Source: CBFDBT01 sp965603115 (GTDB lineage: Bacteria; Pseudomonadota; Alphaproteobacteria; Sphingomonadales; Kordiimonadaceae). From it: a stretch of DNA of 11,894 nt. Numbering within the stretch: position 1 is the stretch's first letter; every line of letters begins with the position of its first letter. The stretch is taken from positions 1 to 11,894 of the forward strand of contig CBFDBT010000067.1 in the NCBI GenBank assembly GCA_965603115.1. Direction: 5' to 3'. The position numbers and the translations under genes were made by a program. Below the pieces are notes generated by a model. It worked only from the letters and a program-made list of their open reading frames with translations, searched no databases and was not told the origin of the DNA. Below are positions 1-7,486 of the stretch, piece by piece.

Positions 1-185
1 ATGTTCAATATGCAATTTCCAGATTTGCAAGCCCAGTATCTGTCAACGATCAACTCGCGACCCAAGTCTCTGGAGTCATAAACCGTGAAATAGAAAACGG
101 TTATTTAAGCTTTCAAGGACTAGATAATAAGTTGGATTGGGCATATGAAAATAGGATGAAACCATTTTTGAAATCACTACCTTAG
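1..185 (+). CDS. C-terminal end of an unrecognised protein (5' end outside window)
   Basis: The frame starting at base 3 is open from the window edge to a TAG at 183-185 and encodes about 60 residues ending in MKPFLKSLP. The other two forward frames close at about 79 and 87. The stop lies 13 bases before the GTG of the flippase gene, which suggests one transcription unit with it. The visible tail is mostly polar, with no membrane segment and no motif I can place in a family. A sugar-modifying or transferase enzyme would fit the neighbourhood, but that is only context. An ATG at base 1 opens a different, 26-codon frame that I consider spurious. Confidence 0.55.
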   Translation, partial: VQYAISRFASPVSVNDQLATQVSGVINREIENGYLSFQGLDNKLDWAYENRMKPFLKSLP

Positions 186-198
186 TATCGAGGGTAAA

Positions 199-1425
199 GT
201 GTATATAAGCAAACTTTTCATTCTATCGCGTTATTTTCTGACCGCCTCGACGTTTGTGGCCATTCTGGTTATTTCCTCGCAGATTAGTACGGCTGACTTT
301 GGAATCCTCAGCTTCTTTCGTTTGACGCTGCAATATCTACTTTATTCTGAGTTGGGCTTTATCCAATATATTTTTCGCAAACGCTCAGCGGATGGTACAA
401 TAGGCATCAATGACCTTAGTCTGATATTAAATTATCTATTCATCAGCATTGTTTCCATTTGTTCAATATTTGCGCTGCTTGATTTTAATTATCAGACATT
501 TCTCTCAAATAATGATCATATAGTTTACGCCATTTCAGCAACAGTTTTGGGGCTTATTTCTAAAATTGTTATCGACCAACTCAGAATTACTAAACGCGTA
601 AACTGGCTAGTGGGTTTAGAGGTGGCTAGCAATATTATTTTATACAGTATGGTTGCCTATGCGTGGTTTTCTGATTTGCATGATGTAGATATTTTCATAG
701 CAGCCTATGGCCTAATGATGGTGCCATATTTGATATTTGCTTTATTCAGTAAAGTTTTTTGGCAAAAACTAAAAGACCTTAAGTTTACTTTATATTGGGA
801 CCACAAAATAATTTATGGCAGTATGATGTTGTTTTTATACGGATTTTTAGCACTTCTTTTAATGAGCGTTGATAGAATCCTTCTTAAATATTTTGTCGGG
901 TATGAAGCTTTAGGGCTTTATGCAATGGCATTTACTGTTTCGGCCGGGTTTTACATGGTTATACAAACTATACTATGGCTAAATATGTCAAATTTCATCA
1001 GCGATATTAAGAAGCTTCCTTTAATTGAATCCAGATCAAAATTTAAAAGGCATATGTCAAAGATTCAAATAATATACTTTTCTGTTATCACCTTAGCTTT
1101 GCCGGGCTATTATTTTTTGATCACCTATTATAATCCGGCATATCAAGATACTTTTTGGATATTCATTCTGCTAAGTTGTTATAATTATATCAATATCTTC
1201 TATATCTATCATAGGACCTATCTCTTAACGTTTGAAAAGTATAAAACTTTAAATGGAACAATGCTTGGTGGCATCGCAATAAATTTTTTGATTAATTATG
1301 GGCTGCTCACTTTTAATAGTACTGAAATTTTGGTTGTTGGTAGCGTATTTAGCCATATACTCTATATGCTATTAATTCGCAGGGCCGTGAGCAATATTGA
1401 GCAACAGATGGTCATCATTGAGTGA
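199..1425 (+). CDS. wzx: Wzx-like polysaccharide flippase (MOP superfamily membrane protein)
   Basis: This 408-residue protein is very hydrophobic, with about 12 likely membrane segments spread from residue 10 to 395, the usual size and shape of Wzx/RfbX transporters. Residues 225-244 (DRILLKYFVGYEALGLYAMA) match the conserved mid-protein stretch of the family, where an Asp-Arg precedes a helix and a Gly-x-Tyr turn. The basic loops at 186-196 and 278-288 look cytoplasmic. The family moves undecaprenyl-linked repeat units across the inner membrane. The GTG start was chosen because GAGGG (190-194) sits just upstream. The gene lies on the opposite strand from the Wzy- and Wzz-like genes. Substrate specificity cannot be read from sequence. 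Identification as a polysaccharide flippase is firm at superfamily level and likely at Wzx level. Confidence 0.82.
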   Translation: MYISKLFILSRYFLTASTFVAILVISSQISTADFGILSFFRLTLQYLLYSELGFIQYIFRKRSADGTIGINDLSLILNYLFISIVSICSIFALLDFNYQTFLSNNDHIVYAISATVLGLISKIVIDQLRITKRVNWLVGLEVASNIILYSMVAYAWFSDLHDVDIFIAAYGLMMVPYLIFALFSKVFWQKLKDLKFTLYWDHKIIYGSMMLFLYGFLALLLMSVDRILLKYFVGYEALGLYAMAFTVSAGFYMVIQTILWLNMSNFISDIKKLPLIESRSKFKRHMSKIQIIYFSVITLALPGYYFLITYYNPAYQDTFWIFILLSCYNYINIFYIYHRTYLLTFEKYKTLNGTMLGGIAINFLINYGLLTFNSTEILVVGSVFSHILYMLLIRRAVSNIEQQMVIIE

Positions 1426-1457
1426 CTTTATATAAAATGGTTATTTGTTAGAATATT

Positions 1458-1465
1458 GAGGGGGG
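1458..1465 (+). promoter_or_regulatory. G-rich ribosome binding site for the TTG-initiated methyltransferase
   Basis: GAGGGGGG, containing a run of six G, lies 9 bases before the TTG at 1475. It is the strongest Shine-Dalgarno-like stretch in the forward array and is the reason for choosing the TTG start. That start also places the first zinc-ribbon cysteine at residue 4. Confidence 0.6.
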
Positions 1466-1474
1466 AATAAGAAA

Positions 1475-2332
1475 TTGGTAAAATGTAATATATGTAGTAG
1501 TGAGAAAATAGATACCCTACAGCCGGTATATTCTCATTATTTTACCGAAACGCCGCCTATATATTATACTCTCTATGCATGCCAAGACTGTGGGAGTAAT
1601 TTTTTCGATCTAAATGAGAATAATGACCGTATCTCACTCGATGACATGTATGAGCGACTTGATGGTGATAATGCATCCTTAAATCATGAATTCAAGAAAA
1701 GCAGAAGTAGAACATATGTTAAATCTCAGATAGATGCGGTGTTGGGATATAATCCGCAATCTGTTTTGGATGTGGGCTGCCGAACAGGCGACTTTCTAAT
1801 GCATATGGATGATAGCTGTCGACGCGTTGGTGTAGAGTTATCGGCAATAGCCGCTAATATCGCCAGAGAGCGCGGCTTAGAAGTTTACACTGATTTTGTA
1901 GAGGATATAGAGTTTGATACACAATTTGATATTGTGACAGCTTTTGCAGTTTTGGAACATCTTCAGCGCCCCCATGAATTTTTAAGTAGTTTGCAGAAAT
2001 GGGTCAAAAAAGACGGTATTTTTGTCCTACTTATTCCATCTCATGAGTGCATAAAAGAAAAAGTAGCTACAATGACTGGACAAACGTGGAGGATGTATAC
2101 GCCGCCTTCACATTTGAATTTCTATTCTCGGGCTTGGTTGGATGATTATTTCCTAAAAGCTGGCTTTAAATTGGAAAAAAGATTCCATACATCTGGGGGA
2201 TGTTTTAATCCTTTTAGCAAAATTCCAGTTCTTAGAACGCTCTTTTCAATATTTATGCATGTCGTTGATATTTCTCCCTTAAACAGGACACCTATATTCG
2301 ACCATCAATACAGCATTTACCGGAAGCTATAG
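1475..2332 (+). CDS. Zinc-ribbon class I SAM-dependent methyltransferase
   Basis: The protein has 285 residues. The N-terminus carries two CxxC knuckles (C4/C7 and C36/C39) that look like a structural zinc site. A Rossmann methyltransferase domain follows. Motif I is VLDVGCRTGDF at 97-107, with Arg103 where the family often has Gly. Glu121 ends the second strand (GVEL) and probably binds the SAM ribose. Residues 151-163 (FDIVTAFAVLEHL) form the Methyltransf_11/23-type motif. The C-terminal part (about 200-285) has an HLNFYSR-like segment common in sugar and lipid-carrier methyltransferases of polysaccharide clusters. Inferred role: methylation of a nucleotide sugar or of the glycan. It starts with TTG behind a strong G-rich site, 49 bases after the flippase gene. 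The target is unknown. Confidence 0.85.
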   Translation: MVKCNICSSEKIDTLQPVYSHYFTETPPIYYTLYACQDCGSNFFDLNENNDRISLDDMYERLDGDNASLNHEFKKSRSRTYVKSQIDAVLGYNPQSVLDVGCRTGDFLMHMDDSCRRVGVELSAIAANIARERGLEVYTDFVEDIEFDTQFDIVTAFAVLEHLQRPHEFLSSLQKWVKKDGIFVLLIPSHECIKEKVATMTGQTWRMYTPPSHLNFYSRAWLDDYFLKAGFKLEKRFHTSGGCFNPFSKIPVLRTLFSIFMHVVDISPLNRTPIFDHQYSIYRKL

Positions 2333-2444
2333 GAAGAGTAAGGCGGCATATTCGAGCTTGTGTTCTTACTGTTTCACGTGCCATAAAATATTTTAAGAGA
2401 CTACGTAGGTAACAAATGGATAAGTATCAATAAAGGGATAGAGA

Positions 2445-3437
2445 ATGCGTGTTATTCTTTCTGGTGGGCTAGGGTATATCGGCTCCCACACATGCTTGGA
2501 ATTAATCAGGCATGGATTTGAACCTTGTATTATAGATAATCTTTCCAATAGCTCTATTGGTGTTCTGGATAACATAGAAAGAGCTTGCGGAATCAGGCCC
2601 ACTTTTCATGAAACAGACATCCGGAATGAACAAGAAATCCTTGAAATATTCAAGAAAGAAAAACCATCTGCTGTCGTGCATTTTGCGGGTCTAAAAGATG
2701 TGAATGAATCTTTTGAAAAAGTTAAAGACTATTATGCTGTAAATGTACAAGGTACGCTCAATCTTCTTAATGCCAGTGTAGAAACAGATGTTGAAAATTT
2801 TGTTTTCAGCTCTTCAGCTGCGGTTTACGGCATCCCAGAGACCATCCCTGTAGTAGAGGGTGCAGTAACAAACCCCATTTCCCCTTACGGGAAAACAAAA
2901 TTGATTGGTGAAGAAATCATCAGTGACTTTTGTCAAAATATTGACCCCCTAAAGTGTGTTCTCTTGAGGTATTTTAATCCAGTAGGTGCCCATCCGGGTG
3001 GGCATTTAGGGGAATCCCCAAAAAACAGACCCTCTAATTTGATGCCAGTCATTTGCAGGGGCGTTATAAACAATGAGACGATTAAAGTCTTTGGGTCTGA
3101 TTACCCCACAAAAGACGGTACAGGCGTTCGCGACTATATCCATGTAGTGGACTTGGCCCGCTCCCATGTAGAAGCTTTAAAATACTTAGAAAAATCTAAT
3201 CAAACCACAACGACACTCAATATTGGCACTGGCACTGGTTATTCAGTTCTTGAAATGATCAAATGTTTTGAAGATGTGAACGGCGTGGATGTCCTGAGAG
3301 ATATAGTCCCTCGCCGTGATGGTGATGCTGCTGAGTGTTATGCTGATAATAAAAAGGCACTTGCTTGTTTGAACTGGAAACCGGAATTTGGTCTGGAAGA
3401 CATGTGCCGCCATTCTTGGCAGTGGGTAACAAAATAG
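2445..3437 (+). CDS. galE: UDP-glucose 4-epimerase
   Basis: This extended short-chain dehydrogenase of 330 residues (E. coli GalE has 338) interconverts UDP-glucose and UDP-galactose in the cytoplasm; some members also act on the N-acetyl forms. The NAD-binding GGLGYIGSH lies at 6-15, with glycines 7, 10 and 13, and Asp31 closes the second strand. HFAGLKDVNES is at 79-89. The catalytic set is Ser124 in FSSSAAVYG, with Tyr148 and Lys152 in YGKTK. The PVGAHPGGHLGE stretch and the DGTGVRDYIHVVDLA stretch are typical of GalE. The ATG follows AAAGGGATAGAG. The 112 bases upstream hold a TAAAAT at 2384-2389 but no convincing -35 element, so I call no promoter there. It is the last rightward gene, and its stop is 12 bases from the stop of the convergent CapK-like gene. 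Confidence 0.96.
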   Translation: MRVILSGGLGYIGSHTCLELIRHGFEPCIIDNLSNSSIGVLDNIERACGIRPTFHETDIRNEQEILEIFKKEKPSAVVHFAGLKDVNESFEKVKDYYAVNVQGTLNLLNASVETDVENFVFSSSAAVYGIPETIPVVEGAVTNPISPYGKTKLIGEEIISDFCQNIDPLKCVLLRYFNPVGAHPGGHLGESPKNRPSNLMPVICRGVINNETIKVFGSDYPTKDGTGVRDYIHVVDLARSHVEALKYLEKSNQTTTTLNIGTGTGYSVLEMIKCFEDVNGVDVLRDIVPRRDGDAAECYADNKKALACLNWKPEFGLEDMCRHSWQWVTK

Positions 3438-3449
3438 AATAGCGTCAAA

Positions 3450-4835
3450 CTATAAGTATGATTTTACAGCCCTGAATTTTCCACTTACGCTTTTTTCTAT
3501 AGATTCAACATGCTCTATTTCAAGAGCGGTTTCAGGACATATCCATTGTTTAAAGTTAAGTCTAAGCTGCTCATCCGTTTCAGGTTTATGGTTATCTCTA
3601 ACAACGAGTTTGATTACGACCTCGCCTTTTTTATACTGACACACTTGTACTTCTTTAATCGTTTCAGTTCCCTTAAATAAATAGTCAAACCTCATCATTT
3701 TTCGACCATCGACTAACTCAATAACATCGTCTATGCGACCTTCAATACTTTCAATGACAGACGATTGTCTGCCACAAGGGCATTTAAAGCCCTTAGGCAT
3801 CCAGATAGCCACATCCCCTGTCTCATATTGCAGGAGGGGCATCGCAAAGTTGCTGAAGGTCGTGCCAATCATACGTCCGCGTATTTTACCATCAGGTAGG
3901 ACTTCAGGGTTAAGGCACCCAATATGTCCAAACTCATAATCTTCATGATAATAGCCATGTTCGCACCGAGAAGTGTTACAACAGCCTTCAGAGAGGCCGT
4001 ACTGATCAGTTATTGTTGCACCAGTCCAAAGTTCTAAGGCGTCTTTTTGGTAGTCCAGTGTATTTTCTGCTCCTGGAAAAATATACTTTGGGCGCGCTTG
4101 AGGCATAAGCACTAAGTTGTTTTGAAGCGCCAAGCGCGCGACTTCTGCTAATATGCTAGGGTATCCTGAATAATATACTGGTTTAATAGTGTTTAAAAAT
4201 CTTACGATTGAGCCAATTTTTTCTGGCGTAATATGCTGCATATTTAATAGATATTGGTTCATAGGTTTATTAAAGCGCCAATATGGAGGTTTTTTTTGGT
4301 TAATCGGGACTACTTTTTTCCCTGTGAAGTTAACATGCAAGTCACCTACCTTCACGCCAAATCGAGAGCGATGACGAAACCAAATAGCCCATTGTTTAGC
4401 AATCGTCTCTTTTGTCTTAAAAAATATCAGAGCTTTTCCTGTTGTCCCACTTGTGTGAACTTCAATAAGGTCACGTTTATTATAGTGCGAAGAAATTAAA
4501 TCATTCATCGAAAAACGTAATAGTTCCTTAGACAGAATTGGTAACTGTTTAATATCCTCAATGGTTTGAAACTGATCTACTTTAAGAGCATTTTCTTCAA
4601 ATAATTTTTGATAATAGGGCACAGTATTATAAGCATGCTTGATGAGGGCAACAAATGCTTCATCCTTGAGTTTTCTAATGTCTTCTTGAGAAGAAAATTC
4701 AGACTTTTTATAGTTCTCTAAATGCCCATAGAAGCTATTGCTGAAACGAGTTCTGGCTTCTTTCAAGCCATATAAACTGCATAAAATATTTTGCATAAAT
4801 ACAGGCAACTTAGCGTATATAGTTTCCGTTAACAT
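3450..4835 (-). CDS. CapK/PaaK-like adenylate-forming enzyme (phenylacetate-CoA ligase family)
   Basis: The protein has 461 residues and belongs to the ANL superfamily branch of phenylacetate-CoA ligase and CapK. HTSGTTGK at 127-134 is the phosphate-binding loop. DQYGLSEG at 277-284 is the aromatic-Gly-Glu adenylation motif, YETGD is at 337-341, and GRIDD at 366-370 is the hinge region. SGKFRAV at 451-457 holds the C-terminal catalytic-type Lys453. Cysteines 285, 286, 291, 352 and 354 with His293 resemble the metal-site cysteines often seen in CapK relatives. Such genes recur in polysaccharide loci and are presumed to activate a carboxylate that modifies a sugar; the substrate is unknown. The start ATG overlaps the end of the GT4 gene by 7 bases, so translation is probably coupled. 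It is the last gene of the leftward array. Confidence 0.85.
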   Translation of the reverse strand: MLTETIYAKLPVFMQNILCSLYGLKEARTRFSNSFYGHLENYKKSEFSSQEDIRKLKDEAFVALIKHAYNTVPYYQKLFEENALKVDQFQTIEDIKQLPILSKELLRFSMNDLISSHYNKRDLIEVHTSGTTGKALIFFKTKETIAKQWAIWFRHRSRFGVKVGDLHVNFTGKKVVPINQKKPPYWRFNKPMNQYLLNMQHITPEKIGSIVRFLNTIKPVYYSGYPSILAEVARLALQNNLVLMPQARPKYIFPGAENTLDYQKDALELWTGATITDQYGLSEGCCNTSRCEHGYYHEDYEFGHIGCLNPEVLPDGKIRGRMIGTTFSNFAMPLLQYETGDVAIWMPKGFKCPCGRQSSVIESIEGRIDDVIELVDGRKMMRFDYLFKGTETIKEVQVCQYKKGEVVIKLVVRDNHKPETDEQLRLNFKQWICPETALEIEHVESIEKSVSGKFRAVKSYL

Positions 4836-5737
4836 ATTGGTTTCTCACAAACATCAAGATACATTTGTATGCTTTGTAGCTTAAAGGTTTCTGTTGTTTT
4901 TTTCAGCATGCCCAGTTTTTCAATAAAATCGTCGATATCCTTATATCGAAAGATAGCTACATTCTTTGGACGATCTACTATGTTGCTTGCCAGAACGGGG
5001 ACATTGAGCATGAGAGCCTCCTGGACAGCCACTGAAGCGCCATCCATGCACGTAGGTCGTATATAATAATCAACCTGCTGAAGTAGGCTTAAAAAATTAA
5101 CCTCTTTATTGATGTATATGACCCGGTCTTTATGCATTTCAGCTAAAGGCGCATATTTTCCACTAATGTCGAGTAAAACTATTTTATAGCACTCTGGTAT
5201 ATCAGACATATTGTTAAAAATGAATTCTACACCATAGACCTCTTCACCATTTTTATATGACCGATCATAGGCATAAATAAGTAGGGTTTTTTTATCTGGT
5301 TCAGGTGTGAATAGAGCAATATTATCAGCCTCAGACACAAAACCCTCAGCATAAAGAGAGGGTAGTAGATTTATCTTATCAAAAAATGAGGCCTCAGCAT
5401 TTTCTGCTACCAAATTTTCATTTAAAAAAATAATTTCATCAGCAAGGTAGGCTGAAATTTTATTATAGATGCTTTTCTGATCAAAATATTTTCCATGAAC
5501 AGTGAACATTACTTTTCGAGCGACTACCTTAGCGATGATAATGCCAATAGCCCTTTTAGAAAGGCTCGAATAGTGGATGTGAGCGACATCATAATGTCGT
5601 AATATGGCCTTCCAGCCAAAGAAGTATGCTTTTATATTCTTCGCCTTTAGACTTTCCACAAGATTTTTAACACTGATAGTCACTCCGCCAATGGGTGGAG
5701 GCATTTTGCCAAACATGAGTATTTTATTTATGGTCAT
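4829..5737 (-). CDS. Short GT4-family glycosyltransferase
   Basis: The protein has 302 residues, shorter than the usual 350-400 for GT4 enzymes. It has a GT-B layout. The N-terminal domain begins with a beta strand followed by PPPIGGVT (13-20), the glycine-rich loop typical of the family. HIHYSS (53-58) and TVHGKYFD (79-86) match acceptor-side segments. The C-terminal domain has YIRPTCMDGASVAVQEAL (225-242). Here Asp232 and Glu240 take the positions of the family's E-x7-E donor-binding pair, so the first acid is Asp rather than Glu. It would transfer a sugar from a nucleotide donor to the lipid-linked repeat unit at the inner face of the membrane. The ATG lies 10 bases after the stop of the two-domain gene, behind a weak GAGA that overlaps that stop. 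Donor and linkage are unknown. Confidence 0.85.
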   Translation of the reverse strand: MTINKILMFGKMPPPIGGVTISVKNLVESLKAKNIKAYFFGWKAILRHYDVAHIHYSSLSKRAIGIIIAKVVARKVMFTVHGKYFDQKSIYNKISAYLADEIIFLNENLVAENAEASFFDKINLLPSLYAEGFVSEADNIALFTPEPDKKTLLIYAYDRSYKNGEEVYGVEFIFNNMSDIPECYKIVLLDISGKYAPLAEMHKDRVIYINKEVNFLSLLQQVDYYIRPTCMDGASVAVQEALMLNVPVLASNIVDRPKNVAIFRYKDIDDFIEKLGMLKKTTETFKLQSIQMYLDVCEKPIC

Positions 5738-5747
5738 CTGTTAGATC

Positions 5748-7415
5748 TCAACAATATTTGCGTCTTCTGGTAAATGCATCGATCACTGTTATCCCAGCTT
5801 CTGCATTAAAGCAATGTGTTCCTAACAGGTCATCATTCCAGTTGGAATAAATTGTTTCTACGATTTTTTCACTGTAAGTCATTTCTGATATCTCCAAAAT
5901 TTCAGAAACATTAAAGCCACGCCCGTAAATACCGGAGCAATCTTGAGATGGCCGATATAATTTCTCATTGTGAGAAATTATTTTACCCGCAGGCCGTGAG
6001 TGAGTGGTGTCTGAAATGATTGGATTTTGAGGATGGACTGTCCAATCAGATGAAAATAGATCATCACTATAAAACAAGAAAAGCTCATCGTTTTTCGATG
6101 CTCCCAAATTTTCAGCCACATTGGCAAAGAGCCACCACTTATTTTCTTTAAACAGTAATGTTGAATCTACAGCATCAATATCTTTCATTAAAGTCATTTT
6201 GAACTCCCATTTATCAGGGAATTTTGTGCACTCATAAAGGTCAATTGTATGATTAGCGCTAGTTTCTGGAATCATGTAATAGGTTCCATTTAACTCAAAT
6301 ACATTCGGGTAGGAAAGGTGGTAATCTTTTTCCAACACAGTTTTTACGTCACTTGCATTACCATTCTTGTCAACTTCTATGACGGCAAGTCGTCCGAGTT
6401 TTGTCGAATAGAGATACTCTTCTACAAATATAAAATATTTTTCATCTTTGAAAATAACATGGGGGTCTGCCCAAAATCTATCTTTGGGCGGTTTTATTTC
6501 CTTAAATCGATGAAATGATTTAGCGATCCCCTTTTCTATCCTGAAGAGAATAGACCATTGATCTATAAAAAACATTTTTTGCCATATGCGTTTAATAAAA
6601 ATCAGTATCATTTTTGTGCTATGCTTAATCACATATAAATTCGAAGGCGCTTTCAGTAGTTTATTTGAGTAAAAATCAAAAGGATCATTGAATTTTTCTA
6701 TTTCTTGAAAGAACTGATCTGGACCAAGTTGATAAAGGCGTTTAATTTGTCTTGATAGAAATGATGCTGAAGTCCAATAATATGCATGCCTATTTTTGGC
6801 TAAAGAAGAAGGGTTGGTTAATGACCACGACCGATAGAGAATTTTCCCACCATCTAAATCTTCAGATAATATCTGTAGAATTGAGCCCGTAGTAGGCCAG
6901 CCATCCACCGTTTCCCAATATCCCGGAGGTCCCCCCCGGTTAAAGTGATTGTCACCGTGATGATGAGACCAAACACCATATTTTGAACAAGATGTTAATA
7001 TTTCTCCTTTAAGAATACGAAAACCCATTCTGATGATAATATCCAAGTCATATTCTTTGATTTTTTCAACATCATCCTTTTCAAAGTAGTCGGAATATTT
7101 CTTTTCTATGGGTTGAATTTTCATGACAGGAACATCAAGTATCAATGCATTAAGATTCTGAATTTTAAAGGCATCTGGACTACCTGAAAATAGCTTTCGA
7201 CTTAAGCTATTATAAATATAGTAGCCAATACGTTTTCGAGCATTCCAGAGGCGCCGTATAAATGATTGCGAAGATGCAGAGCTCTGATTTTGCATCACCA
7301 AAGTTATTTCGGCTGATTGTGAACCAATAATTTTTTCAAGTGAGCTATATGCCCATGCTGAAATTGTGTCTGATTCAGTTAATAAGCCAATTTTCAACTT
7401 CTTCTTAATCATCAT
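5748..7415 (-). CDS. Two-domain protein: formyltransferase-like N-terminus fused to GINT1-like beta-propeller domain
   Basis: The protein has 555 residues. Residues 5-200 resemble the Rossmann core of methionyl-tRNA/sugar formyltransferases: GLLTESD near the start, IIIRMGFRIL at 126-135, then WSHHHGDNHFNRGGPPGYWE (149-168), TTGSIL (175-180) and EDLDGGKIL (185-193). The histidines (151-153) and Asp188 are kept, but the Asn of the usual N-x-H triad appears to be Ser or another residue. A basic, partly hydrophobic linker (about 255-300) follows. The C-terminal part (about 300-550), with FWADPHV (314-320), SYPNVF (368-373) and IPETS (382-386), looks like the GH43-like propeller named after the N-terminal region of glucosamine inositolphosphorylceramide transferase. 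The biochemical activity is not known to me; sugar N-acylation or glycosyl transfer are both guesses. Of the two adjacent ATGs, the second (7412) has better spacing (6 bases) from AGGA. Confidence 0.78.
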   Translation of the reverse strand: MMIKKKLKIGLLTESDTISAWAYSSLEKIIGSQSAEITLVMQNQSSASSQSFIRRLWNARKRIGYYIYNSLSRKLFSGSPDAFKIQNLNALILDVPVMKIQPIEKKYSDYFEKDDVEKIKEYDLDIIIRMGFRILKGEILTSCSKYGVWSHHHGDNHFNRGGPPGYWETVDGWPTTGSILQILSEDLDGGKILYRSWSLTNPSSLAKNRHAYYWTSASFLSRQIKRLYQLGPDQFFQEIEKFNDPFDFYSNKLLKAPSNLYVIKHSTKMILIFIKRIWQKMFFIDQWSILFRIEKGIAKSFHRFKEIKPPKDRFWADPHVIFKDEKYFIFVEEYLYSTKLGRLAVIEVDKNGNASDVKTVLEKDYHLSYPNVFELNGTYYMIPETSANHTIDLYECTKFPDKWEFKMTLMKDIDAVDSTLLFKENKWWLFANVAENLGASKNDELFLFYSDDLFSSDWTVHPQNPIISDTTHSRPAGKIISHNEKLYRPSQDCSGIYGRGFNVSEILEISEMTYSEKIVETIYSNWNDDLLGTHCFNAEAGITVIDAFTRRRKYC

Positions 7416-7418
7416 TGA

Positions 7419-7422
7419 TCCT
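7419..7422 (-). promoter_or_regulatory. AGGA ribosome binding site deciding between two tandem ATGs
   Basis: On the leftward strand AGGA is followed by TCA and then ATGATG. It is 3 bases from the first ATG (7415) and 6 from the second (7412), which favours the second as the true initiator and would shorten the two-domain protein by one residue. Confidence 0.45.
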
Positions 7423-7486
7423 ATATATTCTAACTGCCCAAATGCCGCAGTGCTGTAGCCTTTAGTAAGTGTATTTTTTAGAAATA

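Noticed and set aside
1336..1345. GGTAGCGT, similar to part of the ops/JUMPstart element (GGCGGTAGCGTG)
   Set aside because: It lies inside the flippase coding region, matches only the core, and does not precede an operon.
2337..2370. AGTAAG...CTTACT inverted repeat after the methyltransferase gene
   Set aside because: A 6-bp stem with a 22-base loop and no T tract is within chance expectation.
2358..2389. Possible promoter before galE (TTGTGT and TAAAAT)
   Set aside because: The spacing is 20 bases, too long for a standard sigma-70 promoter, and the nearer TTCTTA gives only 15.
3733..3939. 68-codon forward open frame opposite the CapK-like gene
   Set aside because: It lies antisense within a well-supported gene, with no ribosome site or protein-family signal. 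The other antisense frames at 2393-2602, 4189-4374, 4254-4499, 4869-5066, 6318-6518, 7469-7663, 7989-8174, 8835-9086 and 11214-11414 were dropped as shadows too.
4290..4297. A8/T8 homopolymer tracts (also at 7907-7914, 10151-10158 and 11234-11241) as phase-variation sites
   Set aside because: Several such tracts occur throughout this AT-rich DNA, including in genes unlikely to switch, so they look like base-composition background.
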